In this document: piece by piece, positions 43,161 through 53,180 of the stretch
How positions within the stretch are numbered: the stretch's first letter is position 1
Layout: the number at the start of each line of letters is the position of its first letter
Origin: Chitinophaga cymbidii
Lineage (GTDB): Bacteria; Bacteroidota; Bacteroidia; Chitinophagales; Chitinophagaceae
Direction: 5' to 3'
DNA length: 64,000 nt
Assembly: GCF_007992715.1 (NCBI RefSeq)
Contig: NZ_BKAU01000007.1
Span: 62,001-126,000, forward strand
Position numbers and translations under genes: made by a program
The notes under the pieces: model-generated
Database searches by the model: none
Told to the model about the DNA's origin: nothing
The model's input: the letters and a program-made list of their open reading frames with translations, nothing else

Positions 43161-44191
43161 TGGAAAAACGAACTGGACTGATCATTCTGTTAAGTGTATT
43201 ATTAATACTGATCATCATCGTCGCTACGGGCACCGGCGCATTGGCCATCCACCCCCTGCAGGTGGTTGCCATCCTGCTGGGCAAGATCGGCATGCATTTG
43301 CCGGTAGCGTACGATGAAACCATGCCGGCCATTCTCTGGTTCATCCGCCTGCCGCGTGTGATCCTCGCGGTGCTCATCGGCTCTGGCCTGGCCGTGGCGG
43401 GCGCCGCATTGCAGGGATTGTTCCGCAACCCGCTGGCAGACCCTACGCTGATAGGCGTAAGCGCGGGGGCTTCTTTCACCGCGGTGCTGATGATCCTGCT
43501 GCAGGCTTCGGTGCCGGTGTTGCGGAACATGTACATTATGAACATCGCTACGTTCGGCGGGGCTTTCGTTACCGCGCTGATCGTGTTCAGGATATCCCGC
43601 ACAGGCGGGCAGGCGATGATGACCACCATGCTGCTGGCCGGTGTGGCGATCAACGCGCTTTGCAACGCCATGACGGGTTTTCTCACTTACAACGCCAATG
43701 AAGAACAGCTGCGCAGCATTACTTTCTGGACGCTCGGCAGTCTTGGCGGCGCCAGCTGGCAAACCGTTTCCGGCGTGCTGCCTTTCATCCTGCTGCCCGT
43801 GATACTGCTGCCGCGCACCGCGCAGGCGCTGAACGTATTCGCGCTGGGAGAGCGCGAGGCGATGCACAGCGGCGTAAAAACCGCGGCGCTGAAAACGCAG
43901 CTGATCATCTGCGCTACCATGGCGGTAGCGGCGGGCGTGGCCGTTGCAGGGATCATCGGGTTCGTGGGGCTGGTGGTGCCGCATATCATCCGGCAGATCG
44001 CCGGGCCGGACCACCGCATACTTATTCCGTGTTCCGCCATCACTGGCGCCATCCTGCTCACGCTGGCGGACCTTATCAGCCGCACGGTGGCCGCGCCGGC
44101 GGAAGTACCCGTAGGCATCGTGACCGCGCTGGTGGGAACGCCGGTATTCATCTGGCTGATCATTAAACAAAAGAAATTAACCATCGCATAA
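43160..44191 (+). CDS. hmuU: Hemin ABC transporter permease HmuU (FecCD family)
   Basis: 343 residues, about ten membrane helices. The FecCD motifs RLPRVILAVLIGSGLAVAGA, NPLADPTLIGVSAGASF and GFVGLVVPHIIRQIAGPDHR are all present. The translation start overlaps the hmuT stop (TGATG) and its own stop overlaps the hmuV start, so the operon is tightly coupled. Confidence 0.93.
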   Translation: MEKRTGLIILLSVLLILIIIVATGTGALAIHPLQVVAILLGKIGMHLPVAYDETMPAILWFIRLPRVILAVLIGSGLAVAGAALQGLFRNPLADPTLIGVSAGASFTAVLMILLQASVPVLRNMYIMNIATFGGAFVTALIVFRISRTGGQAMMTTMLLAGVAINALCNAMTGFLTYNANEEQLRSITFWTLGSLGGASWQTVSGVLPFILLPVILLPRTAQALNVFALGEREAMHSGVKTAALKTQLIICATMAVAAGVAVAGIIGFVGLVVPHIIRQIAGPDHRILIPCSAITGAILLTLADLISRTVAAPAEVPVGIVTALVGTPVFIWLIIKQKKLTIA

Positions 44192-46053
44192 TGCTGGAGA
44201 TCGATCAAATATCGCTGCGTTTGGGTGGCCGGCCGATCCTGGACAAGGTTTCGATGCGGGCGAAAGACGGAGAGCTGTGCGTGCTGATGGGCGCGAACGG
44301 CGCGGGTAAAAGCACCCTGCTGAAAGCCATCGCGGGTGAATATGCGCATTATGAAGGAGATGTGCGCCTGCACGGGAAAAATCTCCGCCAGCTGTCCATC
44401 CGCGAGCAGGCGAGGAGCAGGGCCGTTCTCAGCCAGCAGATACAGCTGCAACTGCCCTTTACCGTGGCGCAGGTGGTGATGATGGGACGGTTCGTCTACG
44501 GCCGCGAAGCGACGGCGCTGGATCAATCTATTGTAACCTACGCCATGGAACTGCTGCAGATACCGGACCTGCAGGACCGCAGCTACCTGACGCTGTCCGG
44601 CGGACAAAAGCAGCGCGTACAAATGGCGCGGGTGCTGGCGCAGATACTGGAAACGCCGGACCTCGAAGGCATGCATTACAAAGGAAAGAAAATGCTGCTG
44701 CTGGACGAGCCGGTTACGGGGATGGATATACGTCACCAGCAATTGTCGCTGCAGCTGGCCGCCAGGCTTGCCCGGCAGGGCGTGCTCGTAATAGCCGTAC
44801 TGCACGATTTCCAGCTGGCGGCGGCTTATGCGGAAAAGGTGGTGCTGCTGCACAGGGGAACGGTGTACAAACAGGGCAAATCAACGGAGGTGCTAACGGA
44901 GCCGGTTATACGCCATTGCTTCCAGGTATCCGTGCAGGTGCTGGCGCACGCCGACTATCCTTATCCTTTAATAGTAGCCGGTTTACCGGAAAAAAACATC
45001 CACTCACATAATAATCATACAATGGAAACAACGACCAACAATTCCCTGGCGGAACAATGGATACAGTTCAGGGAAGCCAATCCCAGGACCCGTATCCGCG
45101 ACGCCGCACGCCGGTTGAATGCCACTGAAGGGCAGCTGGTAGCCGCTTTCACAGGCAAAGGCGTTACCGCCCTGCAAAGTGATTTCCGGAATATACTGCC
45201 GCGCATCCCCGCGCTGGGCCGCGTAATGGTGCTCACGCGCAACGAGAGCTGCGTCATAGAGCGGAAAGGCGCTTTTGAAGAAGTGAACGTGGAGAACAAA
45301 CACGTGGGCCTCGTGCTGGGTAAAGACATCGACCTGCGTATGTTCCTCAACCACTGGGTGTACGGCTTTGCCTTGACGGACGATGAAAGCAACGGTTTCA
45401 AACGCTCCATACAGGTGTTTGACGCCCAGGGAGAAGCCGTTATCAAGATATTCGCGCAACCTGAAACCGATATTGCCGCGTGGGACCAACTGGTAGCGGA
45501 TTTTTCCGCACCGGAACAATCTACAGAGATCAGCGTTTCACCCGCGCCGGCGCCCCGGCCGAATGCCGCTGATATCGACAAAACCGCGTTCCTGAACGAC
45601 TGGGCAGCGCTGCAGGATACGCATGATTTCTTCCCGATGCTCGCCCGGTACAGAGCCGGCCGCCAGCAGGCGCTGGAGATCGCCGCCGGAAAATTCACCC
45701 GCAAAACAGCTGACAGCGTGATCAAAACAATGCTGGAAGAAGCGGCCGCTACCGGCCTGGAGATCATGGTGTTCGTGGGCAACCGCGGCAACATAGAAAT
45801 ACATACCGGTCCGGTTAAAAAGATCGTTGAAATTCCGGGATGGATCAATGTGATGGACCCGGATTTTAACCTGCACCTCCGCCTGGACGATGTGGCCCGG
45901 TGCTGGGTGGTGGAAAAGCCTTCTGTTGACGGAACGGTTACTTCCATTGAAGTGTTTGATGCGCAGGAGGAAATGATCGTGCAGTTTTTTGGCAAACGCA
46001 AGCCCGGCAGCCCGGAATTACAGGCGTGGCGGGATCTGGTGGCTAAATTTTAG
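44191..46053 (+). CDS. hmuV-hmuS: HmuV-HmuS fusion: hemin ABC ATPase plus hemin-handling domain
   Basis: 620 residues in one frame. Residues 1-260 are an ABC ATPase: MGANGAGKST Walker A, LSGGQKQRVQMARV signature, MLLLDEPVTGMD Walker B. From about 278 (METTTNNSLAEQWIQFREAN) begins a complete HmuS/HemS repeat pair, with NESCVIERKGAFEEVN in the first and NRGNIEIHTGPVKKI in the second. HemS-type proteins sequester or degrade heme in the cytoplasm. The joint (codons for HSHNNHT) looks like a former intergenic spacer and contains TAATAA out of frame. No other fusion partner is seen nearby. Confidence 0.85.
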   Translation: MLEIDQISLRLGGRPILDKVSMRAKDGELCVLMGANGAGKSTLLKAIAGEYAHYEGDVRLHGKNLRQLSIREQARSRAVLSQQIQLQLPFTVAQVVMMGRFVYGREATALDQSIVTYAMELLQIPDLQDRSYLTLSGGQKQRVQMARVLAQILETPDLEGMHYKGKKMLLLDEPVTGMDIRHQQLSLQLAARLARQGVLVIAVLHDFQLAAAYAEKVVLLHRGTVYKQGKSTEVLTEPVIRHCFQVSVQVLAHADYPYPLIVAGLPEKNIHSHNNHTMETTTNNSLAEQWIQFREANPRTRIRDAARRLNATEGQLVAAFTGKGVTALQSDFRNILPRIPALGRVMVLTRNESCVIERKGAFEEVNVENKHVGLVLGKDIDLRMFLNHWVYGFALTDDESNGFKRSIQVFDAQGEAVIKIFAQPETDIAAWDQLVADFSAPEQSTEISVSPAPAPRPNAADIDKTAFLNDWAALQDTHDFFPMLARYRAGRQQALEIAAGKFTRKTADSVIKTMLEEAAATGLEIMVFVGNRGNIEIHTGPVKKIVEIPGWINVMDPDFNLHLRLDDVARCWVVEKPSVDGTVTSIEVFDAQEEMIVQFFGKRKPGSPELQAWRDLVAKF

Positions 46054-46063
46054 ATAATTGACA

Positions 46064-46094
46064 GCGCCTCCGGGGAAACACGATCCGGAGGCGC
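46064..46094. repeat. GC-rich hairpin after the heme operon
   Basis: GCGCCTCCGG and CCGGAGGCGC form a perfect 10-bp stem around an 11-nt loop, 10 bp past the stop. No T-run follows, so termination would need help. Confidence 0.5.
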
Positions 46095-46233
46095 CGTGCC
46101 GGCAATGCCTGCGGCTGCATGCTGCTATGCCGGACAGCACGCTGCGAAAGTTGCGGCGATGCCCTGCAGCTGGAAACTGTTGTTCCCGGGCGAATGCATC
46201 CGGCGCTGCGCACGTACCTTGCGTACTAAGCAG

Positions 46234-46241
46234 TATATTTG
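46234..46241 (+). promoter_or_regulatory. -7 box very close to the exonuclease start codon
   Basis: TATATTTG fits TAnnTTTG and ends only 4 bp before the ATG at 46246, so transcription would start at or beside the start codon (leaderless mRNA). Confidence 0.4.
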
Positions 46242-46245
46242 CGGC

Positions 46246-47613
46246 ATGTACGCGATCGTTGATATTGAAACAACAGGAGGATATGCCAGCGCCGGCAGCA
46301 TCACGGAAATTGCCATTTTCATCCATGACGGCCACCAGATCGTACAGCAGTTTGAAACGCTGGTGAATCCGCACCGCCCGATTCCCCGCTACATCCAGGC
46401 GCTGACCGGCATCACGGATGAAATGGTGGAGAATGCACCGGCCTTCGAAGATGTGGCGGAAGAAGTGTACAACCTGCTGCAAAACAATATCTTCATCGCC
46501 CATAACGTCAATTTCGATTATTCCTTTCTCCGCCATCAGCTGGATGCCTGCGGCTACAAGCTGCAGAATAAAAAACTTTGCACCGTCCGCCTCAGCCGCA
46601 AGATCTTCCCCGGTTTCCCGTCTTACAGCCTCGGCAATCTCTGCCGTTCCCTCCGCATCAACCTGGTGAACCGCCACCGCGCCACCGGCGATGCCCTGGC
46701 AACCGTACAGCTGTTTGAAAGACTGCTCTCCGCCGACGCCAACGGCGCCATTGCTACCGCGCTCAATGCCCGTTCAAAAGAAAAATGGCTGCCGCTGCAT
46801 CTGCCGCAGGAACAGGTGGCCGATCTGCCATCCTGCCCCGGCGTCTACTATTTTCATAATGAAAAAGGGAAGGTGGTGTACGTAGGCAAGGCGAAAAACA
46901 TCCGGAAGCGCGTGACCAGCCATTTTACCGGCAACAACGCCAGCCGCCAGCGGCAGGAGTTCGTCCGCAACATCCACAGCATTTCCTTTGAAAAGACCGG
47001 CACGGAACTGATGGCGTTCATCCTTGAATCCATCGAGATACGGCGGTTATGGCCGATCTATAACAACGCGCAGAAACGTATTGAATCGAAATACGGGTTT
47101 TATATGTTTGAAGACCAGCAGGGATACCTGCGCCTCGCGATCGAGAAGCGCAGAAAGTATACCACGCCGGTATTTTCGTTCAATATGCTTACGGAAGGGC
47201 ATCAGCGCCTGCGGGAACTGGTGCGGGAATTTAAATTGTGCCCGAAGCTCTGCTTTCTGCAAACCAGCCAGGATACCTGTACCGGCGTTACGGAAAAGAC
47301 CTGCAAAGGCGCCTGCGAGAAAAAGGAAAAACCGGCGAAATATAACCTCCGCGTACAGGCCGCAGTGGCGCACCTGTTAGCTGAACAGCCATCTTTCATG
47401 ATCGTGGATGCCGGGAGGGAAGCTACGGAGCAAAGCTGCATCCTGATGGAAAAAGGAAAGTTCTACGGCATGGGATATGTGCCGCGGGATGTGCCGGTTT
47501 CCGAAACGGAGGCGCTGAAGGACTGGCTGACGCAGTACCCGGAGAACGAGTTCATTCTCAACCTGCTGCGGCAATACGCCGGCAGTAATGCAGCAAGGTT
47601 GATCAGTTTGTAA
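46246..47613 (+). CDS. DEDDh exonuclease-GIY-YIG endonuclease fusion (Cho/UvrC-like)
   Basis: 455 residues from ATG 46246 (MYAIVDIETTGGYASAGSIT). The DnaQ-like exonuclease spans about 1-175 with DIETT, HNVNFDYSFL and HRATGDALAT. A UvrC-type GIY-YIG nuclease spans about 195-280 (LPSCPGVYYFHNEKGKVVYV, GKAKNIRKRVTSHF). A cysteine set in the C-terminal part (CPKLCFLQTSQDTCTGVTEK) resembles UvrC/Cho. It probably trims and incises damaged DNA. The upstream open frame is ignored because the family begins at MYAIVDIETT. Confidence 0.9.
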   Translation: MYAIVDIETTGGYASAGSITEIAIFIHDGHQIVQQFETLVNPHRPIPRYIQALTGITDEMVENAPAFEDVAEEVYNLLQNNIFIAHNVNFDYSFLRHQLDACGYKLQNKKLCTVRLSRKIFPGFPSYSLGNLCRSLRINLVNRHRATGDALATVQLFERLLSADANGAIATALNARSKEKWLPLHLPQEQVADLPSCPGVYYFHNEKGKVVYVGKAKNIRKRVTSHFTGNNASRQRQEFVRNIHSISFEKTGTELMAFILESIEIRRLWPIYNNAQKRIESKYGFYMFEDQQGYLRLAIEKRRKYTTPVFSFNMLTEGHQRLRELVREFKLCPKLCFLQTSQDTCTGVTEKTCKGACEKKEKPAKYNLRVQAAVAHLLAEQPSFMIVDAGREATEQSCILMEKGKFYGMGYVPRDVPVSETEALKDWLTQYPENEFILNLLRQYAGSNAARLISL

Positions 47614-47754
47614 CATTTTCCTCTTTACAATTGCCATTGGCGATTTGCAAAGTTGATCAGTCTGGTGACTGTGGACGTTGCCCCGGAACCGCGGCAATAG
47701 CCATTTATGATACGCTCCTGACGCCGTTCTTTGTGCTGCCTGCAATTATGCCAT

Positions 47755-50700
47755 TTACAATGGCAATTCCAGCTGTCCTTCATCTTCTTCATTCTCCATG
47801 CCCTTCCATCCACCAGCTTTTTTCTCTTGTACCAGCCGCTCTCTTTCCTTCTCCGCATCGGCTTCATCTACGCAACTCTTCACCTGTATAGCGCCTTTGG
47901 TGCCGCTCTTCCCCTGGCGGATGAACAGCTTCGCGCCGCTGATCGCCACTTCCCAGAACTTATCGCCCATTGTCAAACGTGTTGTGCCCGCCGGCGTGGC
48001 GATCATGGAGGCCAGCGGCGCAGCCCCGGGTGCGCGGCCCAGCCGCCGCAGGATATCTTCCATCACGCGCTGCGGCTGATGCAGCCAGTCCTTCGCATAC
48101 ACGGTCATCGTTTTCCAGCCAAAGCTTTCGAGGATGGCCGGGCGCTGATAATATTGTTCCAGCACATTTTCATGGCGGTAATAATCATCATCGTCCACCA
48201 ATATGCTCAGGGCGTAGAACTTGTCGTCCGGCGCGGCTTTTACGGCGAGTGAGCAGCGGAAACCGGACTGGCCGACGTGTTCAGATACAGTGAAGCCCTG
48301 CTGTTCCAGCTGCGCGCGGATATCCTGCAATATAACGGTATCGGTTGTACGATGGTAAACCGACCGTTTGTCGGACGCCAACCCTTCCAGGATGCTGCGC
48401 GCCTGTTCCATATGGCCGGTGCTGACGGTTTCCGCGTAATGGAGGAAGCGCCGCAGGTAGCCGGCGCCGGCATTATAAACGTTCGTGATCTGGTGATGCC
48501 GGATGCTGCTCACCACCGCCATATGTTTCTTCGCGCGGCTGAAGATCACGTTCAACCGTTTCTCTCCGCCTTTTTTGTTGATCGGGCCGAAGTGCATGGA
48601 CATTTTGCCGCGTGGATCAGGAGCGTAACAAACGCTCATGATGATGATGTCCCGCTCATCGCCCTGCACATTTTCCAGGTTCTTGACGAACAGTCCCGTG
48701 AATTGTCCTTCGTCCGTGCGTTCCGCGGCATCGTCCAGCAGCGCTTCGAATTTTTTATCATTAGCCGCCAGCGCTTCCAGCGCCGCTTCGATGGCGTTTT
48801 GCTGTTCCTGGCTGAAAGCCACAATGCCAATGCTTTCGGGCGTTTTCTTCAATAACAACTCCCGCACGAGGTGCGCGATATAGGTGGCTTCCGCGATGTT
48901 GCCTCGCTTCGCATAAGTGCCTTCGGGAAGATGATGAAAACTGATGCTGCGGTCGAACAGCGCATTGCAGGTGAACATGGCGTCGGAAGGAGCGGTGATG
49001 CTGATGGGCGGCTTTTCGCTGCTGTGGATGCTTCTGTCCGGTATCGTCAGCAGGCCCGCGCCGTAAAATGCGTGGTTGCTGTAGCTGATGAGCGTTTCGG
49101 AATGGCTGCGGTAGTGCCATCCGAGCATCACGCTGTTCATTTTTCTGGCGCCCTGTGTGAGCAGGCTGTCCGCATCCGCGCTAAGCAGTTCATCATCCTC
49201 TTCATCCCTTTCCAGGTCGTCCGGATCACCGGCCTTGGCGCTGAAGAAATCAGTGGGCGGCATCTGCCGGTCATCGCCCACGATGATGGTCTGCGGCGCG
49301 CGGTAAAGCGCGGGCACGCCTTCTTCCAGCGTGATCTGGCTGGCTTCGTCAAAAATAACGGCATCAAAGAAAGGCTGGTCCAGCGGCAGGCTGTCGCTCA
49401 CACTGAGCGGGCTCATCAGCCAAACGGGCTTCAGGTCTTTCAGCACCAGGCCGCTGCTGCGGGAGGTGAGTTCCCGGATGCTTTTGTAGCGCATGCTTTT
49501 GGCAAATTCATTTTCCAGTATCTTCCGTCCATCGGCATAAGACCGCGCCAGTTCCTGTTCTTCCTCGCTTACCTGCGAAGCGGCCCTGTTACTCAGCTGC
49601 ACGTGCTGCATGAAGCGCTGGCGGATGTCCGCGCGGATGAGCGCGGCATTCAGGCCGAGCAGTTCGTTATAGCAATGTCTTATTTTCTCCACCGCCTGTT
49701 CTATCACCTGGCTGTTGATGCCGGCGAAGGGTTTATTGAACTGGTAGATGTGCTTCAGTGTGTGGTGGGCCATGCCGGCTTCCAGTTCTCCGGGCGTCCA
49801 GGGGAGGCTGCGGAGGGCCAGGCGGAGCGCGTCAGGCATGCCGACGTAATTACCCAGCGCGGGCAGCAGTTCTTCCAGCGCGGGGGCGTTCAGGCGGATG
49901 CTTTCCAGCTCGTCCTGCAAGGTGAGGATGTGCTGGGTGGGAGGGTCCTGCAGCGTTTGCTGCAATTGCTGGTCAACGCGGTACAGCGTATCCTGCAACG
50001 GCGCCAGCTGTATGACCGTCTGCCGGGCATCCGGGTGCTGCAACAGGTATTGCAGGGAGGGATCGGTAAGACGGGTACGCAGTCTTTCAATGGAAAGCCA
50101 GGTGAGATCGATGTTGTCGGTTCCGTATTCCCGCATGATGGACTGGCGTTTCTCCGCCAGCAGGCGCGCCGCATCATACTCCGCTTTGAGCAGGCCGAGG
50201 ATGCTGCTGTAGGATGGCGTTACAGCGTGTTGGGCAAGATCGTAGCGGCCGGACATCTGCTTTTTCAATCTCCGCCAGCTGCCGGACAGAAAACGCCAGA
50301 AGCTGTTCTCCTGTTTCAGCGCTACATCGATCGCCTGCAGCGTGTCCTGTTCCGAAAATTTATGTTTCCAGTGGATGTTCTCTTTTGCAGCGTCATCGAA
50401 TGCTTTTTGCAGCATCCGGTGTTGCTTTACTTCCAGTTCAAAAGCCCTGGCGGCAGGCTGCTGCGGGTCTACCAGCTGCAGGTTGTCATTTTCCGCCAGC
50501 GGCAATAACAAGGTGGCCTGCGTTACCAGCTGCTTCAGCACGTCCAGCGTCTGCACTTCCGGCACATGCTTTCTGATCACCTCTTCCACGGTATCGAGCA
50601 GGGCCTTGCTGTCGGTTACCAGCTTGTTGAGCATGGTTTGCGGATGCTCCGCCGTAAATACCTGCTCATGCACTTTGCTGAGCGGATGTGCGGCGAATAC

Positions 50701-52971
50701 CGGTTCCGCGCCGCTTTCTTCCAGCGCTTCGCCCAGCAGCTCCACCATGTTGCCGTAAGCGATCCATTGTTTGTAATGCGGCACAGTTTCTTCCTGCACG
50801 GGGTCCAGCGGGCGAAGCAGCGGTCTGAGCGCGAGGAGGCGCTCTATCAGCGTGCGTACGGCAACACCGGCATGTTCCTGTTCATGGGCATGCGTATCAT
50901 GAAACTCCTGCAGCAATTGCAGCTGTTGCTGCAGCGTATGCAGGAGGGCGTTGCGTTTGAGGGTAGTGCTGTGCAGGTCAGGTCCCTGCCGGAGGAAAGA
51001 CTCGTAGGTGAGTTTCAGGTCTTTGATGAAAGCGCGTTTATCCGCCTGGCTGTCGTGAATATAACAACATAATTCATCCAGCCCCTGTTGCCGCAGGCGA
51101 TGAAAAACCACGTCCAGCGCCGCTCTTTTTTCGCAGACGAACAGCACCTGTTTGCCTCTCGCCACAAAGTCCGCGATCAGGTTGGTGATGGTCTGGCTTT
51201 TGCCGGTGCCCGGCGGGCCCTGGATGATATAGCTTTCGCCTTTCCTGGCCTGCAGGATGGCTTTTGCCTGCGTGGGATCGGCTTGTATCACATGATACCA
51301 TTCTTCCGGCAGGGCGGGAGCGGGCGTTGCTTCTTCCACCGGCTTGGGCTGTGCGCTGAAAAGCTGCTCAAACACGGCATGCTGCTGCGGCTGGTCGATC
51401 ACGGCATTGTAATCCCTTACCAGGCTCATCTTTTTATAATTGAAATTGCCGAGCACAACATGACAGATATCGAAATCCCAACGGTAAGGATTATCTGCTT
51501 CCGCTGCCAGCTGAAACAGCTCGTGGTCCTCCGCCGGCGCGGGGATCGGCGCCTTCTGCAGTTTCTGGTGGTACTGGTTCACCGTTTCGCGCGCTTCCTT
51601 GTAGATCAGCCGGATGCCCGGCTTGTTCATGTATTGCAGCACAATGCCGCGGTTGGCGCCTTCGATCTGCACCTGCAGCAATTGATAGAACTGTTCCAGG
51701 CTCATTTCTTCGAGGTCCACCATATCCGGCAGCTCAATGCCGTACAGCTCCCGCAACTGGTTCGCCAGCACGGGGTTCACTTCCGCGTTGTTGTCTGTTA
51801 TGCTGAGCACATACTGATCGCCGCCGGCCTGTTTTTTCTTTTTCAGTTCCGCCGGAATTAGCAGGAGGGGACTGAAGATGCTTTCTTCCGCTTCTTCGGG
51901 ATCGCGGAGGTTATGCCATTTCAGAAAGGCGATGACGAGCTTTAACTGGCTGAAGCCGTATTCCTGCACGTCGCGCTGCGCTTCCAGCCTTACTTTGTTC
52001 AGTACCGCCGGTAGGTAGATGTGATCTTCGAAGCGGAGGTATTTGTTCAGCGCGAGATCTTTCATGCCGATCACCTTCTGCGCGATCTCGTCGTTCCAGG
52101 TGAACAGCAACTCAGGGCGGATGCTCTGGTGATGCAGCACCATGGGCACGCTGCCAAGCGTAAGGTTGGCGAAGCGCGCGTTGGGTTTATAATACAGCAG
52201 GCGGTTCCGTCTGCTTACATCAAAGAGGCGGTTGCGGAGTTTGTTGAGGATGAACGCCTGCCGTTCTTTGCGTTCCTGGTATACCCATCCCGCTACCTGT
52301 CCCAGGTCCAGCTGCTTTTCGGGATCGAAGTCGCGGTAATGTTCCAGCCGGTGAATGGCTTCCTGCAAATCCTGCGTGCGCTGTGCGCGGTGCAGCATGG
52401 TCATTTCGGTGATGAGGGTACCTACGGCGGGATGGATGCGGGCGAAGCGCAGGGGATGTAAACGCTGCTCCACAAAGGCGTCCAGCCCCTGCGGATCATG
52501 CAGGTCGATGCCCAGCGCAACGCTGGCCAGCACGAGGCCGAGACAGAAAATATCGGTCTGTTCGTCATGGTGACCGAGCAGCATTTCATAGCTCCGGTAA
52601 CCGGGAATATAGGCGGCGTGCTGTAAGGTTTTTTGCAGATCCTTATGCACCAGCAGGCTCACGGCTTCGTTGTTGTCCGCCGATACTTTTATTTTATCCA
52701 CTACCCGGAAATGCGGGTTCTGGCCGGCGGTGAGGGCGTCCACTTTATCCAGCGCATCCAGCGGCGGGTGCGCCAGCGCCGGATCGATGGTAACGGTGCG
52801 GTCATGCACCTGCAAAATATCTTCCTGGTCAAATGCAGCTACGAGGCCGGCATCATGAACGGCCTGCACCGTTTTGAACAGCGGCAATACTGCGGCAATG
52901 ACATCGTCTGTTGTGTATGCTCCGTGTTGAAAGGCAGTCTGAAGGAACTGCGGGAAGTCTATTATCCTCAA
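47755..52971 (-). CDS. Large helicase: kinase-like C-lobe, DUF4011/SF1 helicase, Vsr-like nuclease, WGR
   Basis: 1738 residues. Residues ~35-215 resemble only the C-lobe of a protein kinase: VHDAGLVAAFDQEDIL and then TDIFCLGLVLASVALG (helix F), with HRD and DFG degenerated (IDPALA). From ~235 it is a DUF4011-type SF1 helicase: Walker A GPPGTGKSQT at 585-594, Walker B FDAVIFDEASQ, and motif GWHYRSHSETLISYSNHAFY. Near 1525-1640 lies a Vsr/MTES_1575-like nuclease region (HVGQSGFRCSLAV, SILVDDDDYY). The end (about 1655-1725) is WGR-like (GDKFWEVAISGAKLFIRQGK). Nucleic-acid processing or phage defence is inferred. Confidence 0.8.
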   Translation of the reverse strand: MRIIDFPQFLQTAFQHGAYTTDDVIAAVLPLFKTVQAVHDAGLVAAFDQEDILQVHDRTVTIDPALAHPPLDALDKVDALTAGQNPHFRVVDKIKVSADNNEAVSLLVHKDLQKTLQHAAYIPGYRSYEMLLGHHDEQTDIFCLGLVLASVALGIDLHDPQGLDAFVEQRLHPLRFARIHPAVGTLITEMTMLHRAQRTQDLQEAIHRLEHYRDFDPEKQLDLGQVAGWVYQERKERQAFILNKLRNRLFDVSRRNRLLYYKPNARFANLTLGSVPMVLHHQSIRPELLFTWNDEIAQKVIGMKDLALNKYLRFEDHIYLPAVLNKVRLEAQRDVQEYGFSQLKLVIAFLKWHNLRDPEEAEESIFSPLLLIPAELKKKKQAGGDQYVLSITDNNAEVNPVLANQLRELYGIELPDMVDLEEMSLEQFYQLLQVQIEGANRGIVLQYMNKPGIRLIYKEARETVNQYHQKLQKAPIPAPAEDHELFQLAAEADNPYRWDFDICHVVLGNFNYKKMSLVRDYNAVIDQPQQHAVFEQLFSAQPKPVEEATPAPALPEEWYHVIQADPTQAKAILQARKGESYIIQGPPGTGKSQTITNLIADFVARGKQVLFVCEKRAALDVVFHRLRQQGLDELCCYIHDSQADKRAFIKDLKLTYESFLRQGPDLHSTTLKRNALLHTLQQQLQLLQEFHDTHAHEQEHAGVAVRTLIERLLALRPLLRPLDPVQEETVPHYKQWIAYGNMVELLGEALEESGAEPVFAAHPLSKVHEQVFTAEHPQTMLNKLVTDSKALLDTVEEVIRKHVPEVQTLDVLKQLVTQATLLLPLAENDNLQLVDPQQPAARAFELEVKQHRMLQKAFDDAAKENIHWKHKFSEQDTLQAIDVALKQENSFWRFLSGSWRRLKKQMSGRYDLAQHAVTPSYSSILGLLKAEYDAARLLAEKRQSIMREYGTDNIDLTWLSIERLRTRLTDPSLQYLLQHPDARQTVIQLAPLQDTLYRVDQQLQQTLQDPPTQHILTLQDELESIRLNAPALEELLPALGNYVGMPDALRLALRSLPWTPGELEAGMAHHTLKHIYQFNKPFAGINSQVIEQAVEKIRHCYNELLGLNAALIRADIRQRFMQHVQLSNRAASQVSEEEQELARSYADGRKILENEFAKSMRYKSIRELTSRSSGLVLKDLKPVWLMSPLSVSDSLPLDQPFFDAVIFDEASQITLEEGVPALYRAPQTIIVGDDRQMPPTDFFSAKAGDPDDLERDEEDDELLSADADSLLTQGARKMNSVMLGWHYRSHSETLISYSNHAFYGAGLLTIPDRSIHSSEKPPISITAPSDAMFTCNALFDRSISFHHLPEGTYAKRGNIAEATYIAHLVRELLLKKTPESIGIVAFSQEQQNAIEAALEALAANDKKFEALLDDAAERTDEGQFTGLFVKNLENVQGDERDIIIMSVCYAPDPRGKMSMHFGPINKKGGEKRLNVIFSRAKKHMAVVSSIRHHQITNVYNAGAGYLRRFLHYAETVSTGHMEQARSILEGLASDKRSVYHRTTDTVILQDIRAQLEQQGFTVSEHVGQSGFRCSLAVKAAPDDKFYALSILVDDDDYYRHENVLEQYYQRPAILESFGWKTMTVYAKDWLHQPQRVMEDILRRLGRAPGAAPLASMIATPAGTTRLTMGDKFWEVAISGAKLFIRQGKSGTKGAIQVKSCVDEADAEKERERLVQEKKAGGWKGMENEEDEGQLELPL

Positions 52972-53180
52972 TGTATTCGTTTATACTGAACAGTTATAGC
53001 TGGCATGGGCTGGCAAGCTGCTCAAAATTACCAATTCCTGCGATTTGCAGCGGGTTTTTCGATGGATGCTGGTTATCAGGTTTTTGTGATTTTGCCAGGG
53101 TAAAACGGTCTATATAAACGTTGTCACTGAGTAAAAAATTATGAGGAAGGGTGAATTGTTTTTAACCCCACAACCCTTTG

